From positions 186,001 to 250,000 of the forward strand of contig NZ_JAAVUW010000002.1 of the NCBI RefSeq assembly GCF_018449605.1: a stretch of 64,000 nt of DNA. Reading direction: 5' to 3'. This document shows positions 1 to 8,557 of the stretch, in pieces. A program made the translations under genes and the position numbers. The stretch is from Luteibacter sp. dw_328. GTDB taxonomy: Bacteria; Pseudomonadota; Gammaproteobacteria; Xanthomonadales; Rhodanobacteraceae. The notes below the pieces were generated by a model that worked only from the letters and a program-made list of their open reading frames with translations, made no database searches and was not told the origin of the DNA. Within the stretch, counting starts at the first letter, position 1. Every line of letters starts with the position of its first letter.

Positions 1-873
1 CCCGTGCTTCACATCCAACCGAAGGGACAGATCAATCGCCCTCACGTTCTTGGTCAACGCCCCGCTCGAGATGAAATCCACCCCGGTCTCCGCAATCGCC
101 CGGATCGTATCGATCTCGACGTTGCCCGAAACCTCGAGCGGCATACGTCCCGCGGTGAACGTCACGGCCTCGGTAAGCATCGCCGGGGTGAAGTTATCGA
201 GCAGGGCGCGATCGGCGCCGGCATCGAGCGCCTGGGCCAGTTCGTCCAGCGTTTCCACTTCGACGATGAGCGGCAGTGCCGGGTGGATGCGGCGGGCGGC
301 CTCGACCGCGGCCGGAATGCCACCCGCGGCGATGATGTGGTTTTCCTTCAGCATCATCGCGTCGAACAGGCCGATGCGGTGATTGGTGCCGCCGCCGCAG
401 AGCACGGCGTACTTCTGCGCGCGACGCAGGCCGGGCAGGGTCTTGCGCGTATCCAGTACGCGCGTGCGCGTACCCGCGATGGCATCGGCATAGCGCGAGG
501 TCACCGTCGCCGTGGCCGAGAGTAATTGCAGGAAGTTGAGCGCCGAGCGCTCGGCTGTCACCAGTGCGCGCGCCTTGCCGGCAAGTCGGCAGATGATCGA
601 ACCGGCGGGAACGCGGTCGCCGTCGTGCACCAGCCATTCGATGCGCACGTCCGGGTCGAGCTGGCGAAAGCAGGCCTCGAACCAGGCGGCGCCGCAGAGC
701 ACGGCTTCTTCGCGGCAGGTGAGCACGGCGGTCGCAGTGGCGCTGGCGTCGAGCAGATCGGCAGTGGCGTCACCAGGGCCGATGTCTTCGGCGAAGGCGC
801 GCTGCACGTCCGCAAGGATCTCGCTGGCTGGCGGCAGGGCGTCGGCCAGGTGTTTCGGGTCGGGAGAGCTCAT
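1..873 (-). CDS. nadC: Nicotinate-nucleotide pyrophosphorylase (carboxylating), C-terminus cut by window edge
   Basis: Quinolinate phosphoribosyltransferase. It joins quinolinate to PRPP, releasing CO2, to give nicotinate mononucleotide in de novo NAD synthesis in the cytoplasm. The reading frame starts at ATG 873 on the minus strand and stays open to base 1, giving 291 residues against about 297 in E. coli, so only a few C-terminal residues and the stop are missing. Family motifs are clear: RVLDTRKTLPGLR, then GGGTNHRIGLFDAMMLKENH in the active site, VEVET, and ISSGALT near the C-terminus. The next upstream gene on the same strand is the DUF1631 gene, 62 bases away. Identification is firm; the true C-terminus cannot be seen. 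Confidence 0.95.
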   Translation of the reverse strand, partial: MSSPDPKHLADALPPASEILADVQRAFAEDIGPGDATADLLDASATATAVLTCREEAVLCGAAWFEACFRQLDPDVRIEWLVHDGDRVPAGSIICRLAGKARALVTAERSALNFLQLLSATATVTSRYADAIAGTRTRVLDTRKTLPGLRRAQKYAVLCGGGTNHRIGLFDAMMLKENHIIAAGGIPAAVEAARRIHPALPLIVEVETLDELAQALDAGADRALLDNFTPAMLTEAVTFTAGRMPLEVSGNVEIDTIRAIAETGVDFISSGALTKNVRAIDLSLRLDVKHG

Positions 874-892
874 CGTGTCGTGCTGTCCGTGG

Positions 893-923
893 AGGAAGGC
901 CGCTACCTTAGCGCGGCCTTCCT
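893..923. other. Intergenic hairpin between the DUF1631 gene and nadC
   Basis: Inverted repeat with an 11-bp stem (arms 893-903 and 913-923, core GGAAGGCCGC/GCGGCCTTCC) and a 9-base loop. It lies between the stop of the DUF1631 gene and the start of nadC, both on the minus strand. No T-run follows on the minus strand, so it is a weak or factor-dependent terminator or a processing site rather than a classic intrinsic terminator. Confidence 0.4.
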
Positions 924-935
924 TCGCTGGGGAGA

Positions 936-3224
936 TCACGCCGCCGGTGTGGTCGCCTCGGGCTGACGCAGGCGCTCGACGATGGCATCCATGGCGCGGT
1001 CGAACAGGAGCGAGGAGTCGAGCAGGCGCGCCGTGCCGTTGGCGAAGGCCTGGGCGAGACCGGCAAGACTGTGGTCGGCAACCTTGAGGCCGCGACGATT
1101 GACGAACAGGAAGCGCCCGCTGATCGGACTGACCCAGGACAGCTTGGCGCGATCCGTCGTGCCGTCTTCAGCCGTGAACTCGAGCCACTGGCCCACCTTG
1201 AGGTCGCGTGCCTGGGCGAGGTTTCGCTCGTCGAAGGCTTCGTCCATCAGGGCTTCGTTTTCGTCGTCCGGCTCCGGCTCGAGCATCGGCTCCTCGATAG
1301 CCTGGATGGATTCCGGCAGCGGCATGACGCTGGAGACCAGGGTGCCCGACTCCGTTTCCGGCGTGGACTCGCCGAGCTGCTGACGATAGAAGGCATGCAA
1401 CTGGCCGAGCAGCTGTTCGGTGTCGCCTTCCTGGAACGCCACCGAGGCAAGGCCGCGACGCAGCGAACGTTCGATACCGGGTAACAGCGAGCGCAGGTCG
1501 CGACGACCGTTGAGGTCGTACACCGGCCGCGCGCTGGCGATGAAGTCGTCGATGAAACGCAGCGACTCGCGGAACTCGGGGGACTCGTCACCCTGGCGAA
1601 GCAGGGTGAGCACGATGTAGTTCGCCCAGGCGCGCGTGAGCACACCGTAGATGAGTGGCGGCAACGCGGCCCCGCCGATACGGGTGACGATTTCCGACGC
1701 CGCGCGGCGACGCGCCTGTTCCAGCTTCTCGCGGCCGCGGGTGGACTCGGCGACGCGCTGTTCGGCCAGCTCGGCGCGCTTGCGGCTGACGTCGAGGAAT
1801 TCCTGCAGTTCGCTAGCCAGGCGCGTGAAGATCACCACGTCGTCGTCGAAGTCATGGAGCAGGCGCTCCACGATCGACTTGACCTTCTCGAACAGACGGC
1901 CATCGCGATCGGCATCGGCTGACCAGCCCTTGGCAGCGTCGGCGAGGGCGTCGAGCAGCTGGCGCGCAGGGTGCGACTTGTGCGCGAACATGCGGCGGTC
2001 GAGCAGGGCCACCTTGAGGTACGGAATCTGCAGGCGTGCAAGCAGCACCTGCATTTCGGCCGGAAGGTTGTGATCTTCGAGGATGAACTCGAAGAGCATG
2101 CCGACCAGGTCGATGGTGTCTTCATCCACGCCGGACACGTGCGAGGTCTGCTGGCCACGGAGCTGGCCGATCTGTGCGAGCAGCTGCTCCTTCAGGTGAG
2201 CGACGTCGCGCGTGACGTCGGCCTGGGTGGCAAGCGGCGTCGCCTGCGAGGGCAGGCTGGCGATCTGGCTTTGCAGCAGGGTCAACGCGCCGAGCAATTC
2301 GGCGGCGCTGGGCAGCGGGCCGGTCTGCATGGGCGGCGAGGTAGCCGCGCCCATGACGACGGAGGCGCTGTCGCGCCGTGCCGAAAAGAGGGCGTGCAGC
2401 GACTGCATGAACTCGGCAGCGGCGACATCCGTTACCGGCGCGCTGCCGGCCGCCTGGGGCGGAGCGACAGCTGTGGTCGCGGGGCCGACGGGCGCCGGCG
2501 CATCGCTGCGACGGGTGGAGATTTCGTGGCGCAACTGCGGAAGCACGCCCGCCGCGGCCAGTTCGTTGTTGATGTCGTCGTACAGCTCGTCGATGCCCGC
2601 GAGCACGTAGCGGTCGAACAACTTGTAGATGATGAGCTTGACGCGGACCTCGACCATCAGCTCGCGCATGGCCTGGCGGAACGCGGCAGCCAGGGCGGCG
2701 GGGCCGACCGGGTTGGACGCGTCGTCCATCTTGGTGCCACCGCAGATCACGGAGAGGCGCTGGTTGACGGCGAACAGGGCGCGCGCGAGGCGCTGCTCGT
2801 TCTTGCCGATCATGCTGGTGATGGCGAGCGACTCTTCCAGCTCGTTCTCGCCGACCAGGCTCAGCTCGATGTTGGCGAGCGGACGGGCGGCGCCGTCGGC
2901 ATTCGGCGCACGGGTGCGGCCGGCTGAAAAATCGGCCAGGTCGCGGGCGACCTGGCCGAGGAAGGTCCGCTCGACGATCGCGCGCTTCTTGCGGACTTCG
3001 CGCATGCCGTCGAAGAACTGGGTCTGTGCCGCGTTGTTCTCGGCCTTTTCGGCGAGGTCGAACAGGGCGTCGTCGATGTTCTCGAACATGTTGGTCGCAA
3101 GCGCATGGAGGCGCTTGGTCGCGAGCCCCCGCACGGTGACCAGAAGGGCGCCCACACGCTCGCTGCGCGGGTCGAGGCGCTGGCTCAGGTCAACGACGTT
3201 GGACGGCTCACTCGCGTTGGTCAT
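936..3224 (-). CDS. DUF1631 family protein
   Basis: A 762-residue protein matching the DUF1631 family, sometimes labelled thymidine-phosphorylase-like without biochemical support. It has no signal peptide or membrane segment, so it should be cytoplasmic. Most of it looks helical and charged. The middle part (about residues 225-330) is rich in Ala, Pro, Gln and Ser and looks like a linker. The last 100 residues hold a compact beta-type stretch (LKVGQWLEFTAEDGTT to SGRFLFVNRRGLKV) that resembles a PilZ-like barrel; this is inference. A GTG lies directly before the chosen ATG (3225-3227) and could be the start instead, with GAGAAG upstream serving either. Function unknown. Confidence 0.8.
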   Translation of the reverse strand: MTNASEPSNVVDLSQRLDPRSERVGALLVTVRGLATKRLHALATNMFENIDDALFDLAEKAENNAAQTQFFDGMREVRKKRAIVERTFLGQVARDLADFSAGRTRAPNADGAARPLANIELSLVGENELEESLAITSMIGKNEQRLARALFAVNQRLSVICGGTKMDDASNPVGPAALAAAFRQAMRELMVEVRVKLIIYKLFDRYVLAGIDELYDDINNELAAAGVLPQLRHEISTRRSDAPAPVGPATTAVAPPQAAGSAPVTDVAAAEFMQSLHALFSARRDSASVVMGAATSPPMQTGPLPSAAELLGALTLLQSQIASLPSQATPLATQADVTRDVAHLKEQLLAQIGQLRGQQTSHVSGVDEDTIDLVGMLFEFILEDHNLPAEMQVLLARLQIPYLKVALLDRRMFAHKSHPARQLLDALADAAKGWSADADRDGRLFEKVKSIVERLLHDFDDDVVIFTRLASELQEFLDVSRKRAELAEQRVAESTRGREKLEQARRRAASEIVTRIGGAALPPLIYGVLTRAWANYIVLTLLRQGDESPEFRESLRFIDDFIASARPVYDLNGRRDLRSLLPGIERSLRRGLASVAFQEGDTEQLLGQLHAFYRQQLGESTPETESGTLVSSVMPLPESIQAIEEPMLEPEPDDENEALMDEAFDERNLAQARDLKVGQWLEFTAEDGTTDRAKLSWVSPISGRFLFVNRRGLKVADHSLAGLAQAFANGTARLLDSSLLFDRAMDAIVERLRQPEATTPAA

Positions 3225-3302
3225 CACGCTTCTCTGGATTCTTACTGGCCCCCGCCCGAGGGGCCATTGTGCGGGAACGGATGCTTTAAAGTGTGACTCG
3301 CA

Positions 3303-3593
3303 TCACGGATTTTGCGCGAGGCCGGATTCTGCCGTAAAGCCTTGCAACTGGGTCGTGCCGATACCCGCTTCGGGCAGCATGACGGGGATACCGTCTTCCA
3401 CCCGATAGACCAGCTTGCCGTCCGTGGTGATGAGCCCTTCGGTGATCGCGTCGGTCACCTTCTCACCGGCGACGGTGTCGAGGCTGCCGGCGCGGATGGC
3501 GCCATTGAGGTTGTCGCGCTCGGTCGCGGTGAGCGGGCGCAGCGGTCGCTTGCTGACGGGGCAGCAGAGGATGTCGATAAGACGCTTGTCCAT
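3303..3593 (-). CDS. Trm112/YcaR-like small protein
   Basis: A 96-residue protein starting MDKRLIDILCCPVSK and containing VYRVEDGIPVML, the two hallmarks of the Trm112/YcaR family (N-terminal knuckle and C-terminal GIPVLL motif). E. coli YcaR is about 60 residues; here some 30 residues are inserted between the two halves. The usual CPxC zinc-knuckle pair reads CPVS, so one expected cysteine is serine and zinc binding is doubtful. I chose ATG 3593 because the family motif begins there; the frame is open 64 codons further upstream, but that stretch overlaps the divergent purE and has no similarity. In many proteobacteria this gene sits near lipid A or cell-envelope genes; here it is divergent to purE. 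Confidence 0.8.
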   Translation of the reverse strand: MDKRLIDILCCPVSKRPLRPLTATERDNLNGAIRAGSLDTVAGEKVTDAITEGLITTDGKLVYRVEDGIPVMLPEAGIGTTQLQGFTAESGLAQNP

Positions 3594-3669
3594 GGGAGCG
3601 GCCGCGAAGGGCCAACCTGTATGTAGATCGGGAATGCCCTTACAATAGCGACTTTTGGGTGCTCCGGCC

Positions 3670-4185
3670 ATGACTTCCAACGAGGTGAACGAGGCGAACG
3701 CACCGCGCGTTGGCGTGGTGATGGGCTCGCGTTCGGACTGGGAAACGATGGAGCACGCCTCGACCACGCTGACCCGCATGGGCATTGTGCACGAGGTCCG
3801 CGTGGTCTCCGCTCACCGTACGCCGGACCTCCTGTTCGACTACGCCGATGCGGCCCGTGGCCGTGGCATCCAGGTCATCATCGCGGGCGCCGGTGGCGCT
3901 GCCCACCTCCCGGGCATGATCGCCGCGAAGACCGCGCTGCCGGTCTTCGGCGTGCCGGTGCAGTCCAAGGCCCTCAATGGCATGGACTCGCTGCTCTCGA
4001 TTGCACAGATGCCGGCCGGCATTCCCGTGGGCACCCTGGCCATCGGCCGTGCCGGCGCGACCAATGCGGCCCTGCTCGCCGCCTCGGTGCTGGCCCTGCA
4101 CGACACCGCCGTCGCCGCCGCGCTGGACGCCTTCCGCGCCGAACAGACCCGCAACGTCCTCGATCATCCGGATCCGCGCACGTGA
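3670..4185 (+). CDS. purE: N5-carboxyaminoimidazole ribonucleotide mutase
   Basis: Class I PurE (171 residues). It converts N5-CAIR, made by PurK, to CAIR in de novo purine synthesis. The signature blocks are [13 protein letters not shown] near the N-terminus, SAHRTPD around residue 55, and [20 protein letters not shown] 3670 is preferred over an in-frame TTG at 3655 because a -10-like TACAAT at 3641-3646 would place transcription initiation near 3653. The purK start overlaps the purE stop by 4 bases (GTGA), so the two enzymes of successive steps are translationally coupled. Confidence 0.95.
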   Translation: MTSNEVNEANAPRVGVVMGSRSDWETMEHASTTLTRMGIVHEVRVVSAHRTPDLLFDYADAARGRGIQVIIAGAGGAAHLPGMIAAKTALPVFGVPVQSKALNGMDSLLSIAQMPAGIPVGTLAIGRAGATNAALLAASVLALHDTAVAAALDAFRAEQTRNVLDHPDPRT

Positions 4186-5336
4186 CCCGTAAGCTTCCTA
4201 CGGTCGGCATCCTGGGTGGCGGCCAGCTTGCCCGCATGCTTTCCCTCGCCGCCGCGCCGCTGGGCGTGCGCACCCTCGTGGTCGACGGCTCGGCCGAGGC
4301 CTGCGCCGGCCAGGTCACCGAACTGGTCGTAGCCGACTGGAACGACGACGAGGCGCTGGAAGCGTTCGCCGCCCGCGTGGACGTGGTCACCTTCGATTTC
4401 GAGAACGTGCCCGCCGCCACGGCCGAGCGCCTGGCGGGCCTCACCCATGTGTTTCCCAATCCGGGTGCGCTGTCCGTCGCCCAGGATCGCCTCGCCGAGA
4501 AGACCTTGTTCCGGGCCTCGGGGCTGAACACCCCGGATTTCGACCCCGTGGACAGTCGCGACGACCTGGTTCGCGCCGTGGCTCGGATCGGCGCACCCGC
4601 CATTCTCAAGACCCGCCGCCTGGGTTACGACGGCAAGGGCCAGTTTCGCCTGAAGACACCGGATGACATCGATGCCGCCTGGGCTGCCCTGGGTGAGGCT
4701 GCCGCCTCGGTGGGCTTGATCCTCGAAGCCTTCGTGCCCTTCGACCGCGAGCTGTCGGTCGTGGCGGTTCGTGGTCGCGACGGGGGGTTCCGCACCTGGC
4801 CGCTGACCCGCAACTGGCATGTCGACGGTGTCCTGTCGCTCAGCCTGGCGCCGGCTCCCGGCACCTCGGATGCGCTGGAACAGGCCGCCATCGGCCATGC
4901 CCGCACGATCGCCGAGACGCTGGACTACGTGGGTGTCTTCGCCCTGGAGCTGTTCGTCTGCGGTGGCGAGCTGCTGGGTAACGAAATGGCGCCTCGCGTC
5001 CACAACTCGGGGCATTGGACCATCGAGGGCGCCCATACCAGCCAGTTCGAGAACCACGTGCGCGCCGTCCTCGGCCTGCCGCTGGGCGACACCGGCGTGC
5101 GTGGTGCCAGCGCCATGCTCAACTGGATCGGCGACATGCCCGACCCGACGCCGATCCTCTCGGTCGCTGATGGCCACTGGCATGACTACGGCAAGGAAGC
5201 GAGACCGGGCCGCAAGGTCGGTCACGCCACGCTCTGCGCTCCGGATGCCGGCAGCCTGCGGGCGAAGCTGGCCGAGGTCGGCGTCGCGCTGGGCCGCGAA
5301 GAACAGGTCGCCCCGGCCGTCGACCTCCTCGGCTAA
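4182..5336 (+). CDS. purK: N5-carboxyaminoimidazole ribonucleotide synthase
   Basis: ATP-grasp enzyme (384 residues). It carboxylates aminoimidazole ribonucleotide with bicarbonate and ATP to N5-CAIR, the substrate of PurE. The N-terminus [16 protein letters not shown] is the family's first motif. Further blocks are [19 protein letters not shown] (ATP-grasp lid), ELSVVAVRG, and [27 protein letters not shown] for metal and ATP binding. It starts with GTG inside the purE stop. The coding sequence runs into the repeat-rich gap at 5337 without a clear terminator. Confidence 0.95.
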   Translation: MTRKLPTVGILGGGQLARMLSLAAAPLGVRTLVVDGSAEACAGQVTELVVADWNDDEALEAFAARVDVVTFDFENVPAATAERLAGLTHVFPNPGALSVAQDRLAEKTLFRASGLNTPDFDPVDSRDDLVRAVARIGAPAILKTRRLGYDGKGQFRLKTPDDIDAAWAALGEAAASVGLILEAFVPFDRELSVVAVRGRDGGFRTWPLTRNWHVDGVLSLSLAPAPGTSDALEQAAIGHARTIAETLDYVGVFALELFVCGGELLGNEMAPRVHNSGHWTIEGAHTSQFENHVRAVLGLPLGDTGVRGASAMLNWIGDMPDPTPILSVADGHWHDYGKEARPGRKVGHATLCAPDAGSLRAKLAEVGVALGREEQVAPAVDLLG

Positions 5337-5880
5337 GCACCTCGCACCTCGCGTATGGCTCGCCTTCGGCTTCGCGGGCTCGGCTTTGCCGTCGCTCTCT
5401 ACACTTGGGCGTCTCGCGGGGAGACCTTGGTGCCCACTCTCGCGGCTCAGAAGGAGAGCCGTTGGCGTGGGTGTGGCCGCCCAAGCGGACCGTTACGGCC
5501 GTCGTGCTGGTACGGCCATTCCGGCTCGCCGAGCGCCTTCCTCGCGGCTGCTCCGCCTCGCGCGGACGATCGCGACCGGCGCGTGGGGGTTGCCGCTTGA
5601 CGATGGCGACGAGCCGGCAGCCGAAGCGGCGTTGCTTCGTCGGCTCGGCCCGCACGAACCTCAAGGATGGGAAGAGCCTTCGGTGCCCACCCTCGAGGCG
5701 AGTTCCGCACAAGTGGAGCGGCCGTAGGCCAAATAAGTACACGGCCGCGCAGCGGCCTTTCCGGTACGAAACGCGGAGGACGTGTCTGAGCAGCGAGGGT
5801 GGGCACCGAAGGCTCTGCGCCGCATCCCTCCACGCAAATGGCGGTGCAATGGCTCCACGGGGGAATCGACGAAGAACCAA
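5337..5880. repeat. Gene-free repeat-rich interval downstream of purK
   Basis: About 545 bases with no convincing gene: the open frames here differ in all six frames, lack ribosome sites and show no domain. The sequence holds three copies of GGTGCCCAC(T/C)CTCG-type sequence, at about 5429 and 5681 on the plus strand and about 5795 inverted. The second and third form a 23-bp inverted repeat (arms near 5674-5696 and 5795-5817) enclosing about 100 bases. Inside that are further GC-rich palindromic pieces around 5717-5757 (GGCCGTAGGCC, CGGCCGCGCAGCGGCC). This looks like one or more non-coding repeat units or a decayed element; no transposase or target duplication is visible. Confidence 0.5.
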
Positions 5881-5881
5881 T

Positions 5882-5913
5882 AAAAAGGCCGGGTCTCGCG
5901 ACCCGGCCTTTTT
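5882..5913. terminator. Bidirectional intrinsic terminator between the purK side and sodB
   Basis: A perfect 13-bp stem (5882-5894 with 5901-5913) with a 6-base loop CTCGCG. The left arm begins with five A and the right arm ends with five T, so it can end transcription in both directions. It ends the minus-strand sodB transcript 20 bases after its stop and shields the repeat region on the other side. Confidence 0.9.
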
Positions 5914-5932
5914 GCGTTCTACAGCGGGAAAA

Positions 5933-6511
5933 TCAGGCGAGATTCTTCGCCGCGAAGTCCCAGTTGACCAGGTTCCAGAACGCTTCCAGGTACTTCGGAC
6001 GGGCGTTGCGGTAGTCGATGTAGTAGGCGTGCTCCCACACGTCCGCCGTGAACAGCGGCTTATCGCTGCCGGTGATCGGCGTGGCGGCGTTGGAGGTGTT
6101 GACGATGGCCAGGGAGCCGTCCGGACGCTGCACCAGCCAGGTCCAGCCCGAGCCGAAGTTGCCGGCGGCGCTCTTGGCAAACTCTTCCTTGAACTTGTCC
6201 ACGCCGCCAAAGGCCTTGGTCAGGGCGTCGGCAAGCTTGGCCGGCGGCTCGGCGCCGCCGGGGGCGCGCATCGAGTTCCAGTAGAAGGTGTGGTTCCAGA
6301 CCTGGGCGGCGTTGTTGAAGATGCCGCCCGAGGAGGACTTCACGATCTCGACCAGATCCTTGCCCTCGAACTCCGTACCCTTGATCAGGTTATTGAGATT
6401 CGTGACGTAGGTCTGGTGGTGCTTACCGTAATGAAACTCGAGGGTTTCAGCGGAGATGTGCGGCTCCAGGGCGTTCTTCTCGTAGGGAAGCGGGGGAAGT
6501 TCGATCGCCAT
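5933..6511 (-). CDS. sodB: Superoxide dismutase, iron type
   Basis: Fe-dependent superoxide dismutase (192 residues, the usual length). It turns superoxide into oxygen and hydrogen peroxide; no signal peptide, so cytoplasmic. Metal ligands are His27 (EFHYGKHH), His74 (QVWNHTFYW), and the Asp and His of the [12 protein letters not shown] block near residues 157-161. The [11 protein letters not shown] motif favours iron over manganese. A good Shine-Dalgarno AAGGAG sits 8 bases before the ATG on the minus strand. It is divergent from grxD, so two redox-defence genes share one 109-base promoter region. Confidence 0.96.
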   Translation of the reverse strand: MAIELPPLPYEKNALEPHISAETLEFHYGKHHQTYVTNLNNLIKGTEFEGKDLVEIVKSSSGGIFNNAAQVWNHTFYWNSMRAPGGAEPPAKLADALTKAFGGVDKFKEEFAKSAAGNFGSGWTWLVQRPDGSLAIVNTSNAATPITGSDKPLFTADVWEHAYYIDYRNARPKYLEAFWNLVNWDFAAKNLA

Positions 6512-6574
6512 GTGCGGGACTCCTTAGCGTTGGCTGGGGGAAAGAAAGACGAAGCAGGGCGCCAGGCGCGGCAC

Positions 6575-6583
6575 TGCTACACT
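6575..6583 (+). promoter_or_regulatory. Possible extended -10 promoter for grxD
   Basis: TGCTACACT matches an extended -10 element (TGn followed by TACACT at 6578-6583). It is 37 bases before the grxD start. No convincing -35 hexamer lies 17 bases upstream, as expected for an extended -10 promoter. Support is by pattern only. Confidence 0.35.
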
Positions 6584-6620
6584 ACGCAACTATCAGCATT
6601 CTAATGATGAAACCCGACCT

Positions 6621-6944
6621 ATGGACGTCGTAGACGAGATCAAGGCCACCGTAGCGGCGCACCCCATCGTGCTTTTCATGAAAGGCACGCCGGAGTTCCC
6701 TACCTGTGGGTTCTCCGATCGCGCCGTCAAGGCGCTGGAAGCCGCTGGGGCGAACTTCTTCTCGGTCAACGTCCTGGCGGATCCGCGCGTGCGCGCGGGC
6801 CTGCCGCATTATTCGAACTGGCCGACGTTTCCCCAATTGTTCCTGTTAGGTGAATTCATCGGCGGATGCGACATCGTCGAGGATCTCCACGCCGCGGGTG
6901 AACTCAAGCGCATGGCGGTGGAAGTCGCCGGGGCCGAATCGTGA
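6621..6944 (+). CDS. grxD: Monothiol glutaredoxin, Grx4 type
   Basis: A 107-residue CGFS-class glutaredoxin. These proteins carry and transfer [2Fe-2S] clusters using glutathione and partner with BolA proteins. The active site is in FPTCGFSDRAVKAL around residues 26-40, with VLFMKGTPE before it, the cis-Pro loop in NWPTFPQLF, and the glutathione-binding GGCDI block. All invariant residues are present. The downstream SDR gene starts inside its stop codon (GTGA overlap), so both are made from one message. Confidence 0.95.
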   Translation: MDVVDEIKATVAAHPIVLFMKGTPEFPTCGFSDRAVKALEAAGANFFSVNVLADPRVRAGLPHYSNWPTFPQLFLLGEFIGGCDIVEDLHAAGELKRMAVEVAGAES

Positions 6945-7714
6945 GCGCATGGTCGTCCGTGGGGCTGCCCGATGACTGGGCGCCGGCCGGAGGCTCGCTC
7001 GCTGGCCGCGTCATCGTCGTCACCGGCGCCACGGGTGGACTCGGTAGCGAAACTGCGAAGGCCGTTGTCCGCGCCGGTGCGACCGTGGTGATCACGGGAC
7101 GCAAGGTGCGTGCACTGGAGAAGCTCTACGACGAGCTGGTCGCGCTCGGCGGTGCCGAACCGGTCATTCATCCGCTGGACCTCGAAAGCGCAACGCCGAG
7201 TGACTACGCGGCGCTCGCGGAAGGCCTCGAAAAGGAATTCGGCCGGCTTGATGGCGTGGTCCACGCCGCCGCGCATTTCAACGAACTCACGCCCATCGCC
7301 ATGCACAAGCCGGACGACTGGCTGCGCGCGATGCAGGTGAATGTCTCCGCGCCTTTTGCGCTTACCCAGGCGTGCATGCCGCTGCTTACGCAGGCTGACG
7401 ACAGCGCCGTCGTCTTCGTTTTCGACGACGCCGAACTCGTGTCGCGCGCGCACTGGGGTGGTTACGGCGTGTCCAAGGCGGCCGTGGAACGCATGGCCGC
7501 CGTGCTCCACGCTGAAAACGGCAAGGGCAGCATGCGCGTGCATGCCTTGCTCCCCGCACCGATGCGCACGGCCCTGCGTCGCGCTGCGTATTACGGTGAA
7601 AACACCCTCGAACGACCGCTGCCGACGGCCTCAGCCGAAGCGATCGTTTATCTGCTCTCGGGTGCCGGCGCGGATGCGCGCGGTGCCGTTCTCGATATTC
7701 GCAACACACACTGA
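6941..7714 (+). CDS. Short-chain dehydrogenase/reductase, YciK-like
   Basis: A 257-residue classical SDR. The Rossmann cofactor loop is VVTGATGGLGSETA at about residues 27-40. HAAAHF takes the place of the NNAG-type motif, and the catalytic Tyr and Lys are in YGVSKAAVE near residue 175. The extra 15 to 20 residues before the Rossmann fold and the overall pattern resemble YciK of enterobacteria, whose substrate is unknown. It begins with GTG overlapping the grxD stop by 4 bases. Substrate cannot be called from sequence. Confidence 0.8.
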   Translation: MSAWSSVGLPDDWAPAGGSLAGRVIVVTGATGGLGSETAKAVVRAGATVVITGRKVRALEKLYDELVALGGAEPVIHPLDLESATPSDYAALAEGLEKEFGRLDGVVHAAAHFNELTPIAMHKPDDWLRAMQVNVSAPFALTQACMPLLTQADDSAVVFVFDDAELVSRAHWGGYGVSKAAVERMAAVLHAENGKGSMRVHALLPAPMRTALRRAAYYGENTLERPLPTASAEAIVYLLSGAGADARGAVLDIRNTH

Positions 7715-7761
7715 CGTACCGCGCTGCCCGTCCCTAAGGGGCAGCCGTAAAGGAGTTTTAA

Positions 7762-8370
7762 ATGGAAGCGCAGATGACGACGTTGTCCGCGGGCATCCTG
7801 CTGTTCCTGATCATGGACCCGCTGGGCAACATCCCGTTGTTCCTCGCCCTGCTCAAGGACGTGCCCCCGCAGCGCCGCCGCAAGGTGATGGTGCGCGAGC
7901 TGCTGATCGCCCTCGCCGTGCTCATCGGCTTCCTGCTCGGTGGGCAGTACATCCTCAAGGTGCTCCAGCTGCGCCAGGAGTCGGTCAGCATCGGCGGCGG
8001 CATCGTGCTGTTCCTGATCGGCATCCGCATGGTGTTCCCGCCCGTTGAGGGCGGTGTGTTCGGCAAGCAGGGAGAGGGCGAGCCCTTCATCGTGCCCATG
8101 GCCATCCCCGGCGTGGCAGGCCCGTCGGCCATGGCGGCACTGCTGCTGCTGACCAATTCCCAGCCCGGCCGCACGGCGGAGTGGGGTATCGCCCTGTTCC
8201 TGGCCTGGCTGGCCACCGCGATCATCCTGCTGAGCTCCACCTTCCTGTTCAAATGGCTGGGTGAGAGCGTTCTCACCGCGCTTGAGCGCCTGATGGGCAT
8301 GCTGCTGATCGCGCTGTCGGTGCAGATGTTCCTGACCGGGTTGTCGGCCTACCTGCACATTGCCGTATGA
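7762..8370 (+). CDS. MarC/YhgN family integral membrane protein
   Basis: A 202-residue inner-membrane protein with about six hydrophobic segments, matching the MarC (NAAT) family. Typical sequence marks are LIMDPLGNIPLFLALL in the first helix and MAIPGVAGPSAMAALLLL in the fourth. A strong ribosome site (AAGGAG) precedes the ATG by 8 bases. The family was once linked to multiple antibiotic resistance, but that link was withdrawn for E. coli MarC, and no transport substrate is established. It stands alone between the SDR gene and the leader of the acyltransferase gene. Confidence 0.85.
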   Translation: MEAQMTTLSAGILLFLIMDPLGNIPLFLALLKDVPPQRRRKVMVRELLIALAVLIGFLLGGQYILKVLQLRQESVSIGGGIVLFLIGIRMVFPPVEGGVFGKQGEGEPFIVPMAIPGVAGPSAMAALLLLTNSQPGRTAEWGIALFLAWLATAIILLSSTFLFKWLGESVLTALERLMGMLLIALSVQMFLTGLSAYLHIAV

Positions 8371-8411
8371 ACCTACGAGGCAGTAGGGTTGCTGTCATAA
8401 TTCCCCGCGAG

Positions 8412-8448
8412 CATGTCCGGGGGTAGGCGCCGTCTACCTCCGGGCATG
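8412..8448 (+). promoter_or_regulatory. Long hairpin in the leader of the OlsF-like gene
   Basis: Arms 8412-8426 and 8434-8448 pair over 15 positions with two G-T wobbles; the loop is GCGCCGT. It lies in the 187-base gap between the marC homolog and the acyltransferase gene, followed by a C-rich then G-rich stretch (8456-8468) that can also fold. There is no T-run, so it is not a classic terminator. It could be a structured leader or an RNA-processing element. No known riboswitch consensus was recognised. Confidence 0.45.
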
Positions 8449-8557
8449 GGTCGCAGCCCCCCCAAGGGGCACTGAGGACGTTCGAAGGTATGAAAATCAC
8501 GACTCCGCTCCAGTCCCGCACGGTTTGCCCCGTCCGACGTCATAGGGAGCCCAAGTC

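Noticed and set aside
5405-6604. A 399-codon plus-strand frame through the repeat interval and across sodB
   Set aside because: It is antisense to sodB over half its length and repeats-derived in the rest; it crosses the strong terminator at 5882.
8415-8470. Known riboswitch in the leader of the acyltransferase gene
   Set aside because: Compared from memory with manganese (yybP-ykoY), SAH and ZTP consensus; conserved cores were not found.
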